Shown here: positions 39,411 through 50,995 of the stretch, one piece after another | How the letters are laid out: every line of letters starts with the position of its first letter | Numbering within the stretch: position 1 is the first letter of the stretch | Origin: Echiichthys vipera | Taxonomy: Eukaryota; Chordata; Actinopteri; Perciformes; Trachinidae | Direction: 5' to 3' | Assembly (NCBI GenBank): GCA_963691815.1 | Contig: OY829653.1 | Location: 31,227,750 to 31,291,749 of the forward strand | DNA: 64,000 nucleotides | Notes under the pieces: generated by a model | Told to the model about the DNA's origin: nothing | What the model saw: only the letters and a program-made list of their open reading frames with translations | Databases searched by the model: none | Translations under genes and position numbers: made by a program

Positions 39411-39990
39411 GGCTAGTTGCAGCAGGTAGATGACAGCGTCATCGACTCCTAAATGGGACTGAATTGCAGAAGGTCCAGAAACGTCCTCGCTTGTTGCCTC
39501 AGCTGGGACAGATGGCCTTGACTTCTTGGGGACTGGGACCAAGCAAGAGGTCTTCCACAGCAACGGGACTTTCTCCTGACTCAGGCTCAGGTTGTACAAA
39601 TGTCCAAGTACAGGCGACAGCTGGCTGACGCAGGTCTTCAGGATCCTGGGTGAGATACCATCAGGTCCTGCAGCCTTTCGCTGATGTAGTCTTTCCAGCT
39701 GCCTCTTTAGCTGACCTGTAGTCACCGTTAGGCGGGGGTTGGTGCAGATGTCATCAGTGGAGGAGGAGGGGTAGGGGGGTGAGGAAGGGGGGCAGATGGA
39801 GAGATGTTGTACAGGAGAACGCTGGGGGGAGGGTCGAGCAATTTGGGACAGTGTGAGTGGGGGGTTGGGGGTGTCAAAGGGGCAGCAGGAGGTGAGCTAA
39901 ACCTGTTGAAAAACTGGTTGTACTGGTTAGCTCCCAGTCTGCCTGTCTTTCCCCTTCATCCCTGTGGTGTGCTTCATGAAGTGCCTTCAG
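39411..39990 (-). pseudogene. L2/Rex1-like LINE ORF2, upstream RT part
   Basis: Minus-strand frame 39,725-39,390 with KAAGPDGISPRILKTCVSQL, then LWKTSCLVPVPKKSRPS and GVDDAVIYLLQLA. These are the fingers of an L2/CR1-clade reverse transcriptase, with a deletion between PVPKK and HLGVDD. Farther upstream, at about 39,930-39,900, QPVQPVFQQV-like coding resembles the linker. The 5' end is lost at about 39,990. Confidence 0.8.
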
Positions 39991-41620
39991 GTCACTAGTA
40001 ATCCAGGGCTTTTTATTGGATATAATGTTAATATTATTTTTGAACAGTGTGAAATCTGATGTAGTTAGAGTTCAAAAGTACATGGGTAATACAAATTCAG
40101 TGTTTTGTATTGTAACCCAGTCTTCAGATTATGTCGATATTTCCATTAATTTCCCATTATTGCACATTATGTCCTGTCAGATAGTTGTGAGGAGTCCAGG
40201 GTAGTCCAGGAGAGAAATAAATCCAGAGAGATAGGTTATCCCTCCCTAACTTTTAATTTAGATGGATAATTTGTGTAATTTTGAATAGAGTCATGCCTGG
40301 TGCACCTTTCAGACTATCTTCTCTGAGCTGAATGACAAAATCTGGTCCATCAATGTTATTATTAAAGAATTGCATATTAGGCCAGGCAGAAACAGGAGAA
40401 TGAAACAGATGATTTGAAAGTAAAAACCAAAACATGATCATATCCCCAGCTGATGAATGGAGAATTGACTGTATACAGTACATGTTTGAACCAACGAACG
40501 GCAGACAGACTGAGGAGAGGTGAGAAAGATGGACAAAGCAGGGGGCAAAGGAGAAGGCAGCTGGTGAAAGAAGCCAAGCAGACACAGAGAGATACTTATT
40601 ACAGCCACAGACTAATTACAATGTACTCACCAACACTAACAGGCACGCATCTCGGCCACAACACCCACACCTGAGACCTGCCATTGGCCAAAAGAAGGGC
40701 TAATTTCAGCCAACAGGAGGTCTGGAGAGATCCATTAATATATAATGATGCCCCTGGATTCAGACATGTGCACCTGCACCAATTAACAGGTTACTAATTG
40801 GCCAGCACAAAGCAGGGTATAACAAAAATGTCTGTTCACCTCAGCAGACTGATCTGCAGGGGGGTGGGGATATGGTGTTACTGTGTGTTGTGTGTTTGTG
40901 AGTCAAAAATAGACAGATTAGTCATTCTTTGTTAAATTTCAGAAATTCAGGAGGAAGCAATGTTAAAGGAATAGCTTGATATTTTTGGAAATTTGCACAT
41001 TTGCTTTCTTTCTGAACCCCCTTTTACACATGCAAAGTGTGTGTAATGTCTGATTGAGCCCATGTGTTAATAGAGCTTACAGTAATTATTCATTGTATTT
41101 TGACTATTGGACCTAGGGATGAGTATCAATACTACGACTAGGTTCAATACTCACCAGCAACAGTCACTACATATCTCTAGTATATCTTACTGGAAACAAA
41201 TCTAAAATGCGATAAAATGACAATTTTTCCTGCCATCACAATAATGAATGAAGAACACAGACATCAGTCAGCATCAGTCATACATCATAGGCTACTCACA
41301 CTACCACTATCAGCATCAAGGTCCGATGACATCATTAATATCCACATTAATTAGCAATACGCAGGTACTGCTGGTAGAGGGAAGAGGGGTTGGTTTGTCT
41401 CAGCCAGCAGCTGAGTGCACAATAATTTTCCAAATTTAAAGATTTATGGAAAACTAAGATAAACAGGTATGTTAAGATATACTGACAGCTTTTGTTTTAC
41501 TTTTGTAATTAACAATTTGCTATTAGCCAAGTGCACTGTGCTTGTTTGTTAAGCAACAGTAGATTAGAGACTGCGCATGGAGCCAATTGAAATATCTATT
41601 TTGTATATGACTATGTAGGG
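39991..41620. other. Intergenic, no gene seen
   Basis: No coding exon recognised. Overlapping short frames at 40,253-40,674 on both strands have no domain. CAGCATCAGTCATACATC-type words at 41,260-41,330 are low complexity. Confidence 0.4.
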
Positions 41621-41870
41621 TTACTTACTCTATAGATCTAACTATAGATGATCCTATGTTACCCTTTTTCCCCAAAAGGGGAAGGGTTAGGGGGTAGTGT
41701 TAGGGTCTACATATGTCTATTGTGGCACTAATTGTGGAAAAATAACAGACCGGGGAACATAGGACGTTTTCTGTGACCAGCGGGGAAGATAGGACCTTTG
41801 ATGTTTCCTGGTCACATACCCCTGGGAACATACTAACTGGGGAACATAGGTATGCTCCCACTCTTAGTTA
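41621..41870. repeat. Dispersed repeat with GGGGAACATAGG motifs
   Basis: Contains CCGGGGAACATAGGACGTTT, GCGGGGAAGATAGGACC, CTGGGAACATACTAAC and TGGGGAACATAGG as diverged direct copies. It resembles a fish DNA-type dispersed repeat, but the boundaries and class are uncertain. Confidence 0.4.
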
Positions 41871-43233
41871 AGACAATGCTATTTTAGCTAACTTTAGCTA
41901 TCAACAATAACTGTGCCTATGGAGCACGCAGATCACCCAAATGGGTATGCAGGCGGAGTGTCGCTTACCTTTTGAAAAGACCCTTATGCCTGTTGAACAG
42001 GTGTATTGATAAGCTTGGTCCTGACACAGACAGCAGATGAGATGCTGCAGCAAAATGTACCGGCAAAAGCACTGGTAGCATCCAAACTAATCATTACTAT
42101 GGTCTTTAATAATTTAACCCCAGGATCCGTTTAATACTAGGTGTGGTAAATCCCCAAGTAGGCCTTTCTGTTGTAACCCCCCCCCCCCCCAAAAAAAACC
42201 CATAAAAAACAAAAAAAAATGTATCTTTACTGCCATGTTTGTTTTGACACGGTTAAAAATGGGGACATTTTTTGTGGATAGGCCACCAAAAAGGGGTCTG
42301 TCTCTGGAAAATGAGGGCAACTGATCACCCTAGGTTTCTCTCATGCAGCAAGCACAAAACCTGAAGAATACAAACATCCAAGGGTGAAGAAGCAGGGTAA
42401 TTTACACAAGATCCCATTGAAAATGTCTGACAGGAGAGATGATGAGATTTGTGAACTTCTGGCAGGTAGGGTTTTAAAATTATCAGACAAAGGAATATGA
42501 AAAAGACTGCCCAGCTTCAATCAATACATATGTTAATGGACTACAAAGTGGGAACAAATAGCATCAAAGTATATCCATTAAAATCCACTAAAGACAGACA
42601 GGTGTCTTTTTTTTCTTTCTGTCAGTGTAATCTGAAGACTCAAGTGAGATAAAATGTGACCATAACATAAAACTGGACACAGCTAAATATCATGGTAAAA
42701 CTGAAAACAGTTATGTCATGTCTGGGCTAATTTTCAGCCATATCCTAGCATATACTAAAAACAACAAAAGGTAATGTTGTGTTCTTCTCAAGGAAAGGCC
42801 GAGTATTTCTTAAAGTTTAAAAAGTTTATTATAAAAACAACATCAAATAATCTTCAGCCTGGCCAGGAATTCTCTCTGGGGTCAGAAGTTGCAGATATCT
42901 TAGCTTTCAGCCATGTTGTCACTGCAGCCATAGATGCAGAAAGAGCCCCGACCCCCTCCTTCACAAAGAATTTATAGTGCAATAAAGTCATTGAGTTGTT
43001 GTGATTGGTTCAGAATGTTGCTAAAGCAGTTCCTGGTTCCTGGTTCCATCACTCCAAAACTTGAATCCTTGAAGTTGAATCCTCCGCTCCCTGGTCACAC
43101 AGATCCTCCAATGAACCACCAGCTCCTGTAGAAAGAACACTCCCTACTTTAGCTTCACTTCCTGGTGGGCTGGTCCCCTCTCATCTGACTGCAATGGAGC
43201 TTATCTGCAACATCCTTTAATGCCATCTGTGTT
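41871..43233. other. Intergenic, no gene seen
   Basis: AT-rich sequence, with a C run and A run at 42,177-42,198. No host gene or transposon structure recognised. Confidence 0.4.
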
Positions 43234-43300
43234 CAGGGTTCTAAATTAACTTTTTTGATCACCAACCACATTGGCTGGTTTATTTAGAAAGTTTAAAATT
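43234..43300 (+). repeat. hAT-like terminus
   Basis: CAGGGTTCTAAATTAACTTT, then TTTGATCACC and TTGGCTGG, match the right end of the element at 25,494-29,579 read inward (CAGGGTTCTAAATCTTTTTT then GATCAC). It is one end of a related element. I found no partner end. Confidence 0.6.
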
Positions 43301-43359
43301 ATCTTCAGCACTCACTGGATCGGTTCACAGCCGATTGTGAAGCGGCTAGGACGAGGATC

Positions 43360-43690
43360 AGCACCTCTAAATCTGAGGCCATGGCTCTCAGCAGGAAACC
43401 GGTGGATTGCTTACTCCAGGTAGGGAATGAGTCCTTACCCCCAAGGGAAGAAGTTCAAGTACCTAAAGATCTTGTTCACGAGTGAGGGGACGATGAAGCG
43501 TGAGTTTGGCCAGAGAATCAGAGCAGCAGGGGCGGTATTGAAGTGTGACGAAAAGAGAGCTGAGCCGGAAGGCAGAGCTCTCGCACTACCGGTCAATCTT
43601 CGTTCCTACCCTCACCTATGGTCATGAAAGCTGGGTTGTGACCGAAAGAATGAGGTCGCAGGTACAAGCGGCCGAAATGTAACCAGTTCT
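43360..43690 (+). pseudogene. RTE/Rex3-like LINE ORF fragment
   Basis: Plus-strand coding with frame breaks: ISTSKSEAMALSRKPVDCLL, VGNESLPQGKKFKYLKILFT, SEGTMKREFGQRIRAAGAVL, then LTYGHESWVVTERMRSQVQA. This is the C-terminal RT region of fish RTE-clade LINEs. The upstream domains and the tail are missing. Confidence 0.78.
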
Positions 43691-43719
43691 ACTAATCACC
43701 TCCCTGAGTATAAGAAGCC

Positions 43720-43968
43720 AGATGTGGCACACATTCGGCGCCAGACAGTTGTTCTTATTTACGTGGTAACTTCTCGTTGGTTGGCTCCCGTTTCTCCTTT
43801 GATTGCATTTTCGCTTCGTGTTGGTTTGTTGTAATTGGATCCCTTTTGTTTTTGTTATTAAATATTTGTTTAGTAATATACCTTGTGTCCTTGTCTGCAT
43901 TTGGGTCTGGTTCCATTGTGTTATTCCCCGCACCGTTCATGACAAAACGGTCTGGCCACCCCGCAGAC
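43720..43968 (+). repeat. LTR-like 5' region of sushi-type Ty3 element
   Basis: Directly upstream of a gag start, and ending TTCATGACAAAACGGTCTGG. Sushi-type elements have this short LTR-to-gag spacing and self-prime, so a classical tRNA primer site is not expected. The left boundary is not determined. Confidence 0.5.
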
Positions 43969-44810
43969 ATGGAAATCGACCCTCTGGCTTTTTGCGTTCG
44001 TCAAGCGGTATCCTCTCAGGGTATTCTGCTCGGTTAGCATTCGCAGACGCTGCAAGGAATCCTTGGGAGTCTGAACCAGCTGTCCACCTGTGTTTCTTGC
44101 ATAGAGAGACAGGTTGGGCCTCTCCTTGCTACCTCTGCGAATGCTGAGTCACCCGCTACCACTGTGAGGAACCTTCTGCCCCGTGAGCCTTATGTCCCTG
44201 CACCTAAGCGTTATACTGGGAAGTTGGGGGAAAGTTAGATTTTCCTTTTCCAATGCTCGCTAGTGTTCGGTCAGCAGCCCCTCACCTACGCCAGTGATAG
44301 TTCCAAGATAGCATATGGGCTAGGTTTGCTAAACGGTAGGGCCCGAGTCTGGGGAGTAGCTTTCTGGAACAACATGCAACCTTTCAGCAATTCTCTAACA
44401 AGATACTTTTCCGTGTTTGACCAGGTGTTTGGCCCGGTTAAAGGGCTCTACAGAGCATATTTTTCAAAGGGTTGAACGAGGAGGTAAAGGAGATCTGAGA
44501 ACACTAACCTTCAGGAGCTTATTGGCCTTGCCATCAAGATTGATTACCGTCTCTGTGAAAGGCGCTGTGAGAGGGGCTCATCACCCTTGGTAACGCCAGG
44601 CCCACTCACTGTTTCCCTTGACCCAGTTACTAGCGTACCTGCTTACAACCGTGTAAATCAGTCTTCCACTCCTTCAGGAAGAACCCATGCAGTTGGGCCG
44701 CAGCCGTCTGACCCCCGCTGAACGTCAACGGCGTTTTCGAGAGAGACTGTATTTACTGTGGAGCCCCTAGCCACCAGTTGGCTACCTGTCCGCTTCGGTT
44801 AAACCCCCAG
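43969..44810 (+). pseudogene. Sushi-type Ty3 gag relic
   Basis: Fragments in several frames: a start MEIDPLAFCVRQAV at 43,969; capsid FGQQPLTYASDSSKIAYGLG and LLNGRARVWGVAFW at 44,260-44,370; and a zinc-knuckle-like IYCGAPSHQLATCPLRLN at about 44,750-44,805. The arrangement is that of sushi-ichi-like Gag, the group from which mammalian PEG10/RTL genes derive. Stops and shifts make it inactive. Confidence 0.75.
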
Positions 44811-44836
44811 GCTCACCAGTCGCAGACAGGGTTCTG

Positions 44837-45055
44837 GTGAATCGATCTGTTGTTCCTGCTATTCCCCGTAAGTGCATAAATTTGGACATTGTTTTGAGCT
44901 GTGAAGGCAGAGATTTCTCCCTTCAAGCTCTAATCGACTCAGGGGCAGATACTATCATTATTGATTCCATGTTGGTGTGTACTAGTCAGTTCCCGACTGT
45001 TCCTCTAGATACTCCGTTGGTGGTTAATGCTCTCAGTGGTGAGGAGCCAGATTAG
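44837..45055 (+). pseudogene. Sushi-type Ty3 protease relic
   Basis: A frame with LDIVLSCEGRDFSLQALIDS, then GADTIIID. The D-S-G-A-D core is that of a retroviral-type aspartic protease, following gag as expected. Sequence to about 45,180 (VLGLPWLITHNP-like, in another frame) continues toward RT before the element is lost. Confidence 0.72.
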
Positions 45056-45189
45056 ATCTCCGCTGAGACGATTCCCAGGACCCTGTCACTAGCAGGCAAT
45101 CATACAGAGATCATAGCTGTTCACATTATGCCGTCCGCTAATGCTCCCGTTGTTCTTGGTCTCCCCTGGCTTATCACTCACAACCCTTC

Positions 45190-45346
45190 CAGTAATAATG
45201 GTAACTCTTCCAGCTGCGCTGAAAGCACGCTTACTGCTGCTGCTGGCTGGGATACTTAAAACCATGCCGACCAGGCGTGCCGGTAATGGTAACGTGGTTT
45301 CGTGTTGCTTCCACCAGCTCAGCACATCTCTTCCACCAGCTTCCAT
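45190..45346 (-). pseudogene. hAT transposase C-terminal fragment
   Basis: The minus-strand frame encodes LSWWKQHETTLPLPARLVGM, then VLSIPASSSSKRAFSAAGRV. This matches the hAT-family C-terminal dimerisation region (WW...P.LA.....L.IPA.S..SER.FS.AG). Only about 50 residues remain. It may relate to the hAT-like terminus at 43,234, but the link is not shown. Confidence 0.72.
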
Positions 45347-46050
45347 GGTGGGATTGAGGTGGAGGTAGACCTGGATTTCATCACTAGTATTCTCGTTCTC
45401 CTCTCATTTTCCCATGTGTCCTCAAACTCCGCCAGTGCTCTTCCCTTTTGTGCGGTTTCCACTGCATAAATCATAACACAATTATTTATTACTGTAGGCC
45501 AAGGCTATAGCCTATAGCTACATTAACAGGCTACAGTTAAAGTGGTTTGGTGGCTGCCGCCGGTTAAAAGACAATTACGCCAAATAGGCCAAACGTAATG
45601 AATAATAATACCTGATTGCGCAAGGGGTTTATCTGGATTCTCACATGTTGCTGGATGTCGGCCATATCAGCAGGAGTAACCATTCTTAATTGGTTTGACG
45701 TTTGGCAATAAGAAGATGGCCATTTTATAAAGTGGCTGGATTCAGATTTTTTTTCATTATCCACTCAAGATTTTGTTGGCGGATGACAGCCTGGGAAGGA
45801 GTTTCAGCCACGTTGGGATGGCAGTGGCTTTTAAGCTTGTTAGCCGAGAGAATGACAAGCTGCAGTGTTGGGTATTTGTCTCCTTCTAGCTCCTTTTGCG
45901 CAATCTTGCACTCTCATCACGGCTCTGACGAAGCTCCTGAAGCTCCTGCGGCTCTGCGTGGACTGACTGAATTGACTGGAATCTGACTTGCTTTTGCAGG
46001 AGGCATCTGGGAATCACGGCCAGAATGTGACAGGGTTCACCCCACGCTAT
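45347..46050. other. Unassigned
   Basis: No clear gene. The right part may be the degraded 5' portion of the L1-like element that follows. Confidence 0.35.
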
Positions 46051-46340
46051 CCGAGAAGCTGAAGCCAAGCCAGAGAGCACGGCCAGTCATTATCAGGCTG
46101 CACAAGTACCAGGTGAAGGAGAGGATCATTACATCTCCATTTACGAGGACTACGCACCGGAGGTGGTGGAACAACGACAGAAATACAGAGAGATGATGTC
46201 AGACCTTTACAACCTGGGCTTCAAACCTGGGTTGCTATTCCATGCCAGGCTTGCATTGTGATGAAGGACGGAGCTAGGAAGAGGATCCCTTTGGTCTGAG
46301 GCTAAAGTCTTCATAACATCCATCCGCACGGAAGAGATTA
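46051..46340 (+). pseudogene. L1/Tx1-like LINE ORF1 fragment
   Basis: Coding pieces SQRARPVIIRLHKYQVKERI, then YEDYAPEVVEQRQKYREMMS and DLYNLGFKPGLLFHARL match the RRM and C-terminal domain of L1-type ORF1p, an RNA-binding trimer. The frame changes between the two pieces. ORF2 endonuclease follows 800 bp downstream in the same orientation. Confidence 0.75.
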
Positions 46341-47127
46341 GATGACTGCGGAAGGCTATTGATCTCACCAATGACAAGCCACTGTCATGCTGTCATGCAT
46401 CTGGATAAACGTGAGTTGATGTGCTGCCAACAGAGAGTTTATTTTTGGGCCGCGGCATTAGTATTTACGGTCCTGATGGATTGCTGATGTTTTGACGGTC
46501 AAAAGGTTTGACGGTCATATTTTTTTGTGTGCCTGCTTACACTATTATGTGAATTCAGACTTCTTCAATCATCTCTCGTGCCAAGTACTGTAAGGTTTAA
46601 CATGTGGATTTCAGTTCATTATTATATATTTTCTTGACAGCTTTATTTTATTTAAAATTTCACCCACCGCCAAAGGGTTATCTAAAGTATTCTTGCTTTC
46701 TGTTACTCATTTAGTCAATGGATTCTACTGAAGCCTGACACTTGTCATAAACTGATGTATAGTGCGGATCTATAGGCAGGCATTCTATTAATCTTATTTG
46801 ATGTAGAGGAATATTTTCACGGCCTGCCTGCCTAAAAACTTAAGGGGTCAAATACTGTTACGGTTGGGGAAGAGACCCCGGAAAACTCAGTTTAGCTTTT
46901 AGCTCCGAGCTCAGATGATGTTATTTGCTATGTGAGTAGCCCTCAGAGTGGTCACAAATGTTATTGTTTTATCCACTTTTTTGTAGTTTTGTTCTGTTTT
47001 GAGTGTTTGTTTGTTTTTTTTGTTCTGTTTTGTTCGGTTTTACTCTTCCTCCCCACATTCTTCCTCCACTACACTACAGAATACTAAAGGCCATGTAGTG
47101 TCAATCTAACTCATTATTATTGTTCCT

Positions 47128-47760
47128 ATGGCTAATGCTGTAAAGACAGGTACTGGAGTGCGTCTAATTTCCTTGAAATCTAAGGGCATGGACAACACAA
47201 TCATAATTGGTACGGCCTTGACACAGTTGCAGCACCTTAAGGGGAATGTGATCTTTCTGAAGGAAACACATCTCAAATCAGCTGACACCCCACAAATTAA
47301 GACGGCGTGGATGAGTCACTTATTCCATTCCAATTTTGCAGATAGAGTTAGAGGGGCAGCTATCATCATTCATAAAAGGGTCCTGTTTGAGCCAACAAAT
47401 TTAATCCTAGATACTGACGGCTGCTATGTCATAGTTTTGGGCACACTTCAGAACACACCAGTGGTCTTAGTTTCGGTTTATGCGCCCACCTGGGACGATG
47501 AACAGTTTTTTACAAGGCTAGTCGCCAAAATCCCAAACCCTGACAGTCATCGCATTATCATGGGTGGGGACTTCAACCTGGTGCAGGATGTGACTCTCAA
47601 CAGATCTTCCCCTACACAAATTACACTATCCAAATCAGCACACGCAGTAAAAACATATGCATCACAGTTGGGAATTTCAGATCCTTTGAGGATTAGAAAT
47701 CCTCATGGTAAAGCTTTCTCTTTTTTCCCATGCACACCACACATTCTCCTGAATTTATAA
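47128..47760 (+). pseudogene. L1/Tx1-like LINE ORF2 endonuclease
   Basis: 210 codons. KETHL at about residues 45-49 and GGDFNLVQD at about 146-154 are the catalytic blocks of apurinic/apyrimidinic-type LINE endonuclease, which nicks target DNA. VVLVSVYAPTWDD lies between them. The domain is cut short by a stop at 47,760, before the SDH motif, which appears in another frame (about 47,800-47,815). Confidence 0.82.
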
Positions 47761-48359
47761 CAATCTCCTCAACATAAATGCATCTGAATATCAACCAATG
47801 GTCACTTCTGACCATGTTCCTACCACAGACAATAGTTTTCCATGAGATTCAACTACACGTTTACCATGGAGGTTCAGCTCACACTTACTGTAGTAAGTGT
47901 AAAGATTTTTTTGCGACTCAAAAGCGCTCTTAGATAGAGTTTAACGACCCCCTTGATGTCAGCAGTGATATTCTGTAGGAAGTGCTAAAAGTTACTTTTC
48001 GGGGACAAGTGATATCTTATATTTCTCAAATGAAAATGGCTAGGTGGGTGGAAATTGCAGAGAATGGAACCCATTCCACTTCTCCATCCCCCTCCCTAAA
48101 AGTAATGGCTACTACTACATTCGGAGCATGGACTTTGAATGACACACGTAGAAGAGAGACATCTGTGACAATCCAAACAAAGCTTTTTTGACCAGGGAGA
48201 TAAGGCAGGGAGACTCTTTGCACAGCGGGCCCACGCAGCTAGGGCTTCTAGAATGATCTCTAAAATGTAACTACTGGACGGCAGCCAGATTTCTGATCTA
48301 GTGATTATCAATAAGACTTTTTCTGATTTCTATACCACACTATATACTTCAATGCAACA

Positions 48360-49480
48360 CAATAACTGCAGTGACCCCTAATCCTTTAGACTGTTTAACG
48401 TACCCTCAGATTGATATAAATATCGCTAGGGAACTTGATAGACCTATCTCTCTGTCTGAGGTGCATGAAGGCATCAGTCGTTTTGGTCTAGTCCATAAAC
48501 GTTCCTTACATGCTAATGACCTTCTCTTATTTATTTCATATCCCACATCCTCCCTCCCCCCAGTTTTATCAATTCTTGATCAGTTTGGGTATAAATTGAA
48601 TATTCAGAAGAGAGAATTATTTTTTGTCAACAATTTGGCGAGATCCCTCCGGCAATTCACATTTCCCTTTAAAACGGCTGACAGGGGGTTCAAGTGTTTG
48701 GGGGTGTTTATCACCAACCGAAGAACTTCCAACCGCTATTAGATAAAGTCAGACTTGTCTAGATGGGCCCTGATGTCCCCCTGTTCCTCGCAGGCTGGCT
48801 TATTAAGAGTCATTTTACCGATGTTTTTGTAGCTTTTCCAACGACTCCCAATCTGTCTTAATAAATTTTAGACCAGCAACTTAATGCTTTTATTTGGCAG
48901 AATAAACCAGTCCGTATCAAAAAACATATTCTTCAACTCATCTAAACCTGAAGCGGCACTAGCACCCCCCTAATTTCTGCCACTACTTGGGCCTGCAACA
49001 TTAATAAACCTTTATACTGGCTCAGTGGTGAAGTTGCAGACATCTGTCCACCCTGGGCTCATACTGAGATAACATCTTCTTCTGCTCTTTGCATTCTACG
49101 ATTTGCTCACAGCTCCTCATTGCTACCCACAAGGTCTCACCTAATCTGGTCGTCACCAATTCTATTAAAATTTGGATCCAGTTCAGGAAGCAGCACGAAT
49201 TGCACGGGCTTCAATCCTTGCCCCAGTTTTGAATAACTATGCATTTCTCCCTTCCTGCACCAATCCTACGTTTCGCATATGGTCAGATAAAGGGCTCAAA
49301 ACGCTTAATGGCCTGTATGATGAAGGGGTTTTTGCGTCCTTTACATCTATGTCGGACAAATACAGCCTGCCCAATAGCCACTTTTTTCGGTAGCTTCAAA
49401 CTACTGAGGTCCAGTGGAGGGACATTCTAAAACTGGTCATCTTCGATTTGTGGCAGGCACGGCCTATACAGTGGAAGGTG
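48360..49480 (+). pseudogene. L1/Tx1-like LINE ORF2 RT and C-terminal remnants
   Basis: Pieces in different frames: LDCLTYPQIDINIARELDRP, then ANDLLLFISYPTSSLPPVLS (the catalytic [F/Y]ADD position reads HANDLLLF), LDQFGYKLNIQKRELFFVNN, and later C-terminal coding at 49,170-49,440. The RT fingers and palm (several hundred codons) are deleted, and stops occur throughout. Confidence 0.75.
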
Positions 49481-49644
49481 CTTCATAGAGCCCATTTCAC
49501 CAAAGCTAGATATACCCTAGTCACAGTGATGCAAACAAGCAGGACGGCAACAACAACAGCAACAATTACACGCAAACATCCTCAGGGTAAAAAGCAGGAC
49601 AGCAGTGGCAATAACAAGACCACACTCTATGACTTAATTATGAT

Positions 49645-49839
49645 TTACATAGACCCAACAACAGTATACGGTTTCAGTCTGTCATGATGAACCACCTGAG
49701 TCCGCTCCATCGGGTCAAGAGGGTTAATGATGCGATATGTCAGCGCAGCTTCCCCACCAGAAACCAGCACTTGCACGACCTTGCATGAGGTAGAAGGGGG
49801 TGAAACGGGTGCTGGCATGTTTAGAGGTATTATATGCAA
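49645..49839 (-). pseudogene. Ty3/gypsy integrase C-terminal part
   Basis: Minus strand: PPSTSCKVVQVLVSGGEAAL, then TYRIINPLDPMERTQVVHHD and RLKPY, the end of a Ty3 integrase. A chromodomain is not evident. The element is truncated here: no 3' LTR is found, and L1-derived sequence begins at about 49,500-49,640. Confidence 0.75.
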
Positions 49840-49851
49840 AGGTGACTTGCT

Positions 49852-50223
49852 TTACATAAGTGTCCCATCAACCCCATGGGAAAGCAACATCTTAGCTAGC
49901 CGATCAATCAAAGTCCTGTTGTGACGCTCCACCATGCCGTCAGATTTGGGATTATAGGCAGTGGTGCGTGTCTTCTTAATCCCCAGCCACTGACAGAGGC
50001 TCTTAATCACCTCCGCTTCAAACTGACGGCCCTGGTCACTATGCAGGATCTCAGTGACACCATGCATAAACACATAATCCTCAAAAAGGCAGCGTGTGAC
50101 TGCATGCGCAGTCTGATTCGGTAAAGCATACAGGGCAACAAACTTAGTAAAGTAGTCCTCCAAAACTAAGATGTACCTGTTCCCCTGATCAGTCCTGGGC
50201 AGCTCGAGGGTGTCTGCAGCCAT
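49852..50223 (-). pseudogene. Ty3/gypsy integrase core
   Basis: Encodes LELPRTDQGNRYILVLEDYF with the first catalytic Asp region, HSDQGRQFE (second Asp) and NPKSDGMVERHNRT (Glu), the D,D-35-E integrase core. The zinc-binding HHCC domain expected upstream is almost absent: only about 70 bp separate the core from the end of the RNase H frame. Confidence 0.82.
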
Positions 50224-50295
50224 CGCTTCTCCCCCTAGGTTTCAGGCCACGCTGTGTGGCACAGCAGCCCCTCGATCACAGACAGACGGTGAAAC

Positions 50296-50961
50296 TCAGT
50301 CCATAACTTCCTCAAGCTGGCAGAGGAATCTACGAGGCCGGCGCACCATGCCCTGCTCCAACCAAGTCAACACAGTGCTAATGTCAGAGTCTTGACGCTG
50401 GAGTGACTGCAATTCAGCTCCATTACCACAAAGTGAATAGACAGGATCCTGCTCCGTCTGTGCCCCGTCTGCAAGTGGAGAGGGGTCAGATGCCTCCACT
50501 GAGGCCACGGTGTACAGTCCCGCTGAGGGAGCATTTGGCTCGACTGGGTCAGGGGACACGGGTCGGCGGGACAGAGCGTCAGCATTTTTGTGACGGGACC
50601 CATCCTTGTGGACCATGACCCAGTCAAACAGGTCCAACTCCAGCACCCACCTACTCCTCCACCCAGTAGGATCATTATCAATAGCCATGCGCCTGAGACC
50701 CAGCAGAGGACGATGGTCAGTGATGATGGAGAATGTAGATAGTCCCACATAGTGTTTGAACTCACGCACTGCCCACACCACAGCCAATAATTCCCTGTCA
50801 AAGATGGACCATCTGTTCTGTGTGTGTGTGAGGGCCTGGCTGGTATAAGCTATCACCTTCTGACAACCCTCTTCATCCCGGGCCAGCACTGCCCCAACAG
50901 AATCCTTAGAGGCATCGGTGTACACCTTGAAAGAAAGTGCAAAGTTGGGTAGGGTAACCAC
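50296..50961 (-). pseudogene. Ty3/gypsy RNase H
   Basis: 221 codons, with FKVYTDASKDSVGAVLAR, NRWSIFDRELLAVVWAVREF and FSIITDHRPLLGL, then HKNADALSRRP. These are the Ty3 RNase H blocks, including the TDAS and TDHRPL motifs. Open throughout, it sits between RT and integrase as expected. Confidence 0.87.
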
Positions 50962-50995
50962 CGGAGAGGATATAAGCCTATTCCTGCCAACCGGT

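Noticed and set aside
44837..45055. Host aspartic protease gene
   Set aside because: The DSGAD motif follows a sushi-type gag relic in the same orientation; retrotransposon origin.
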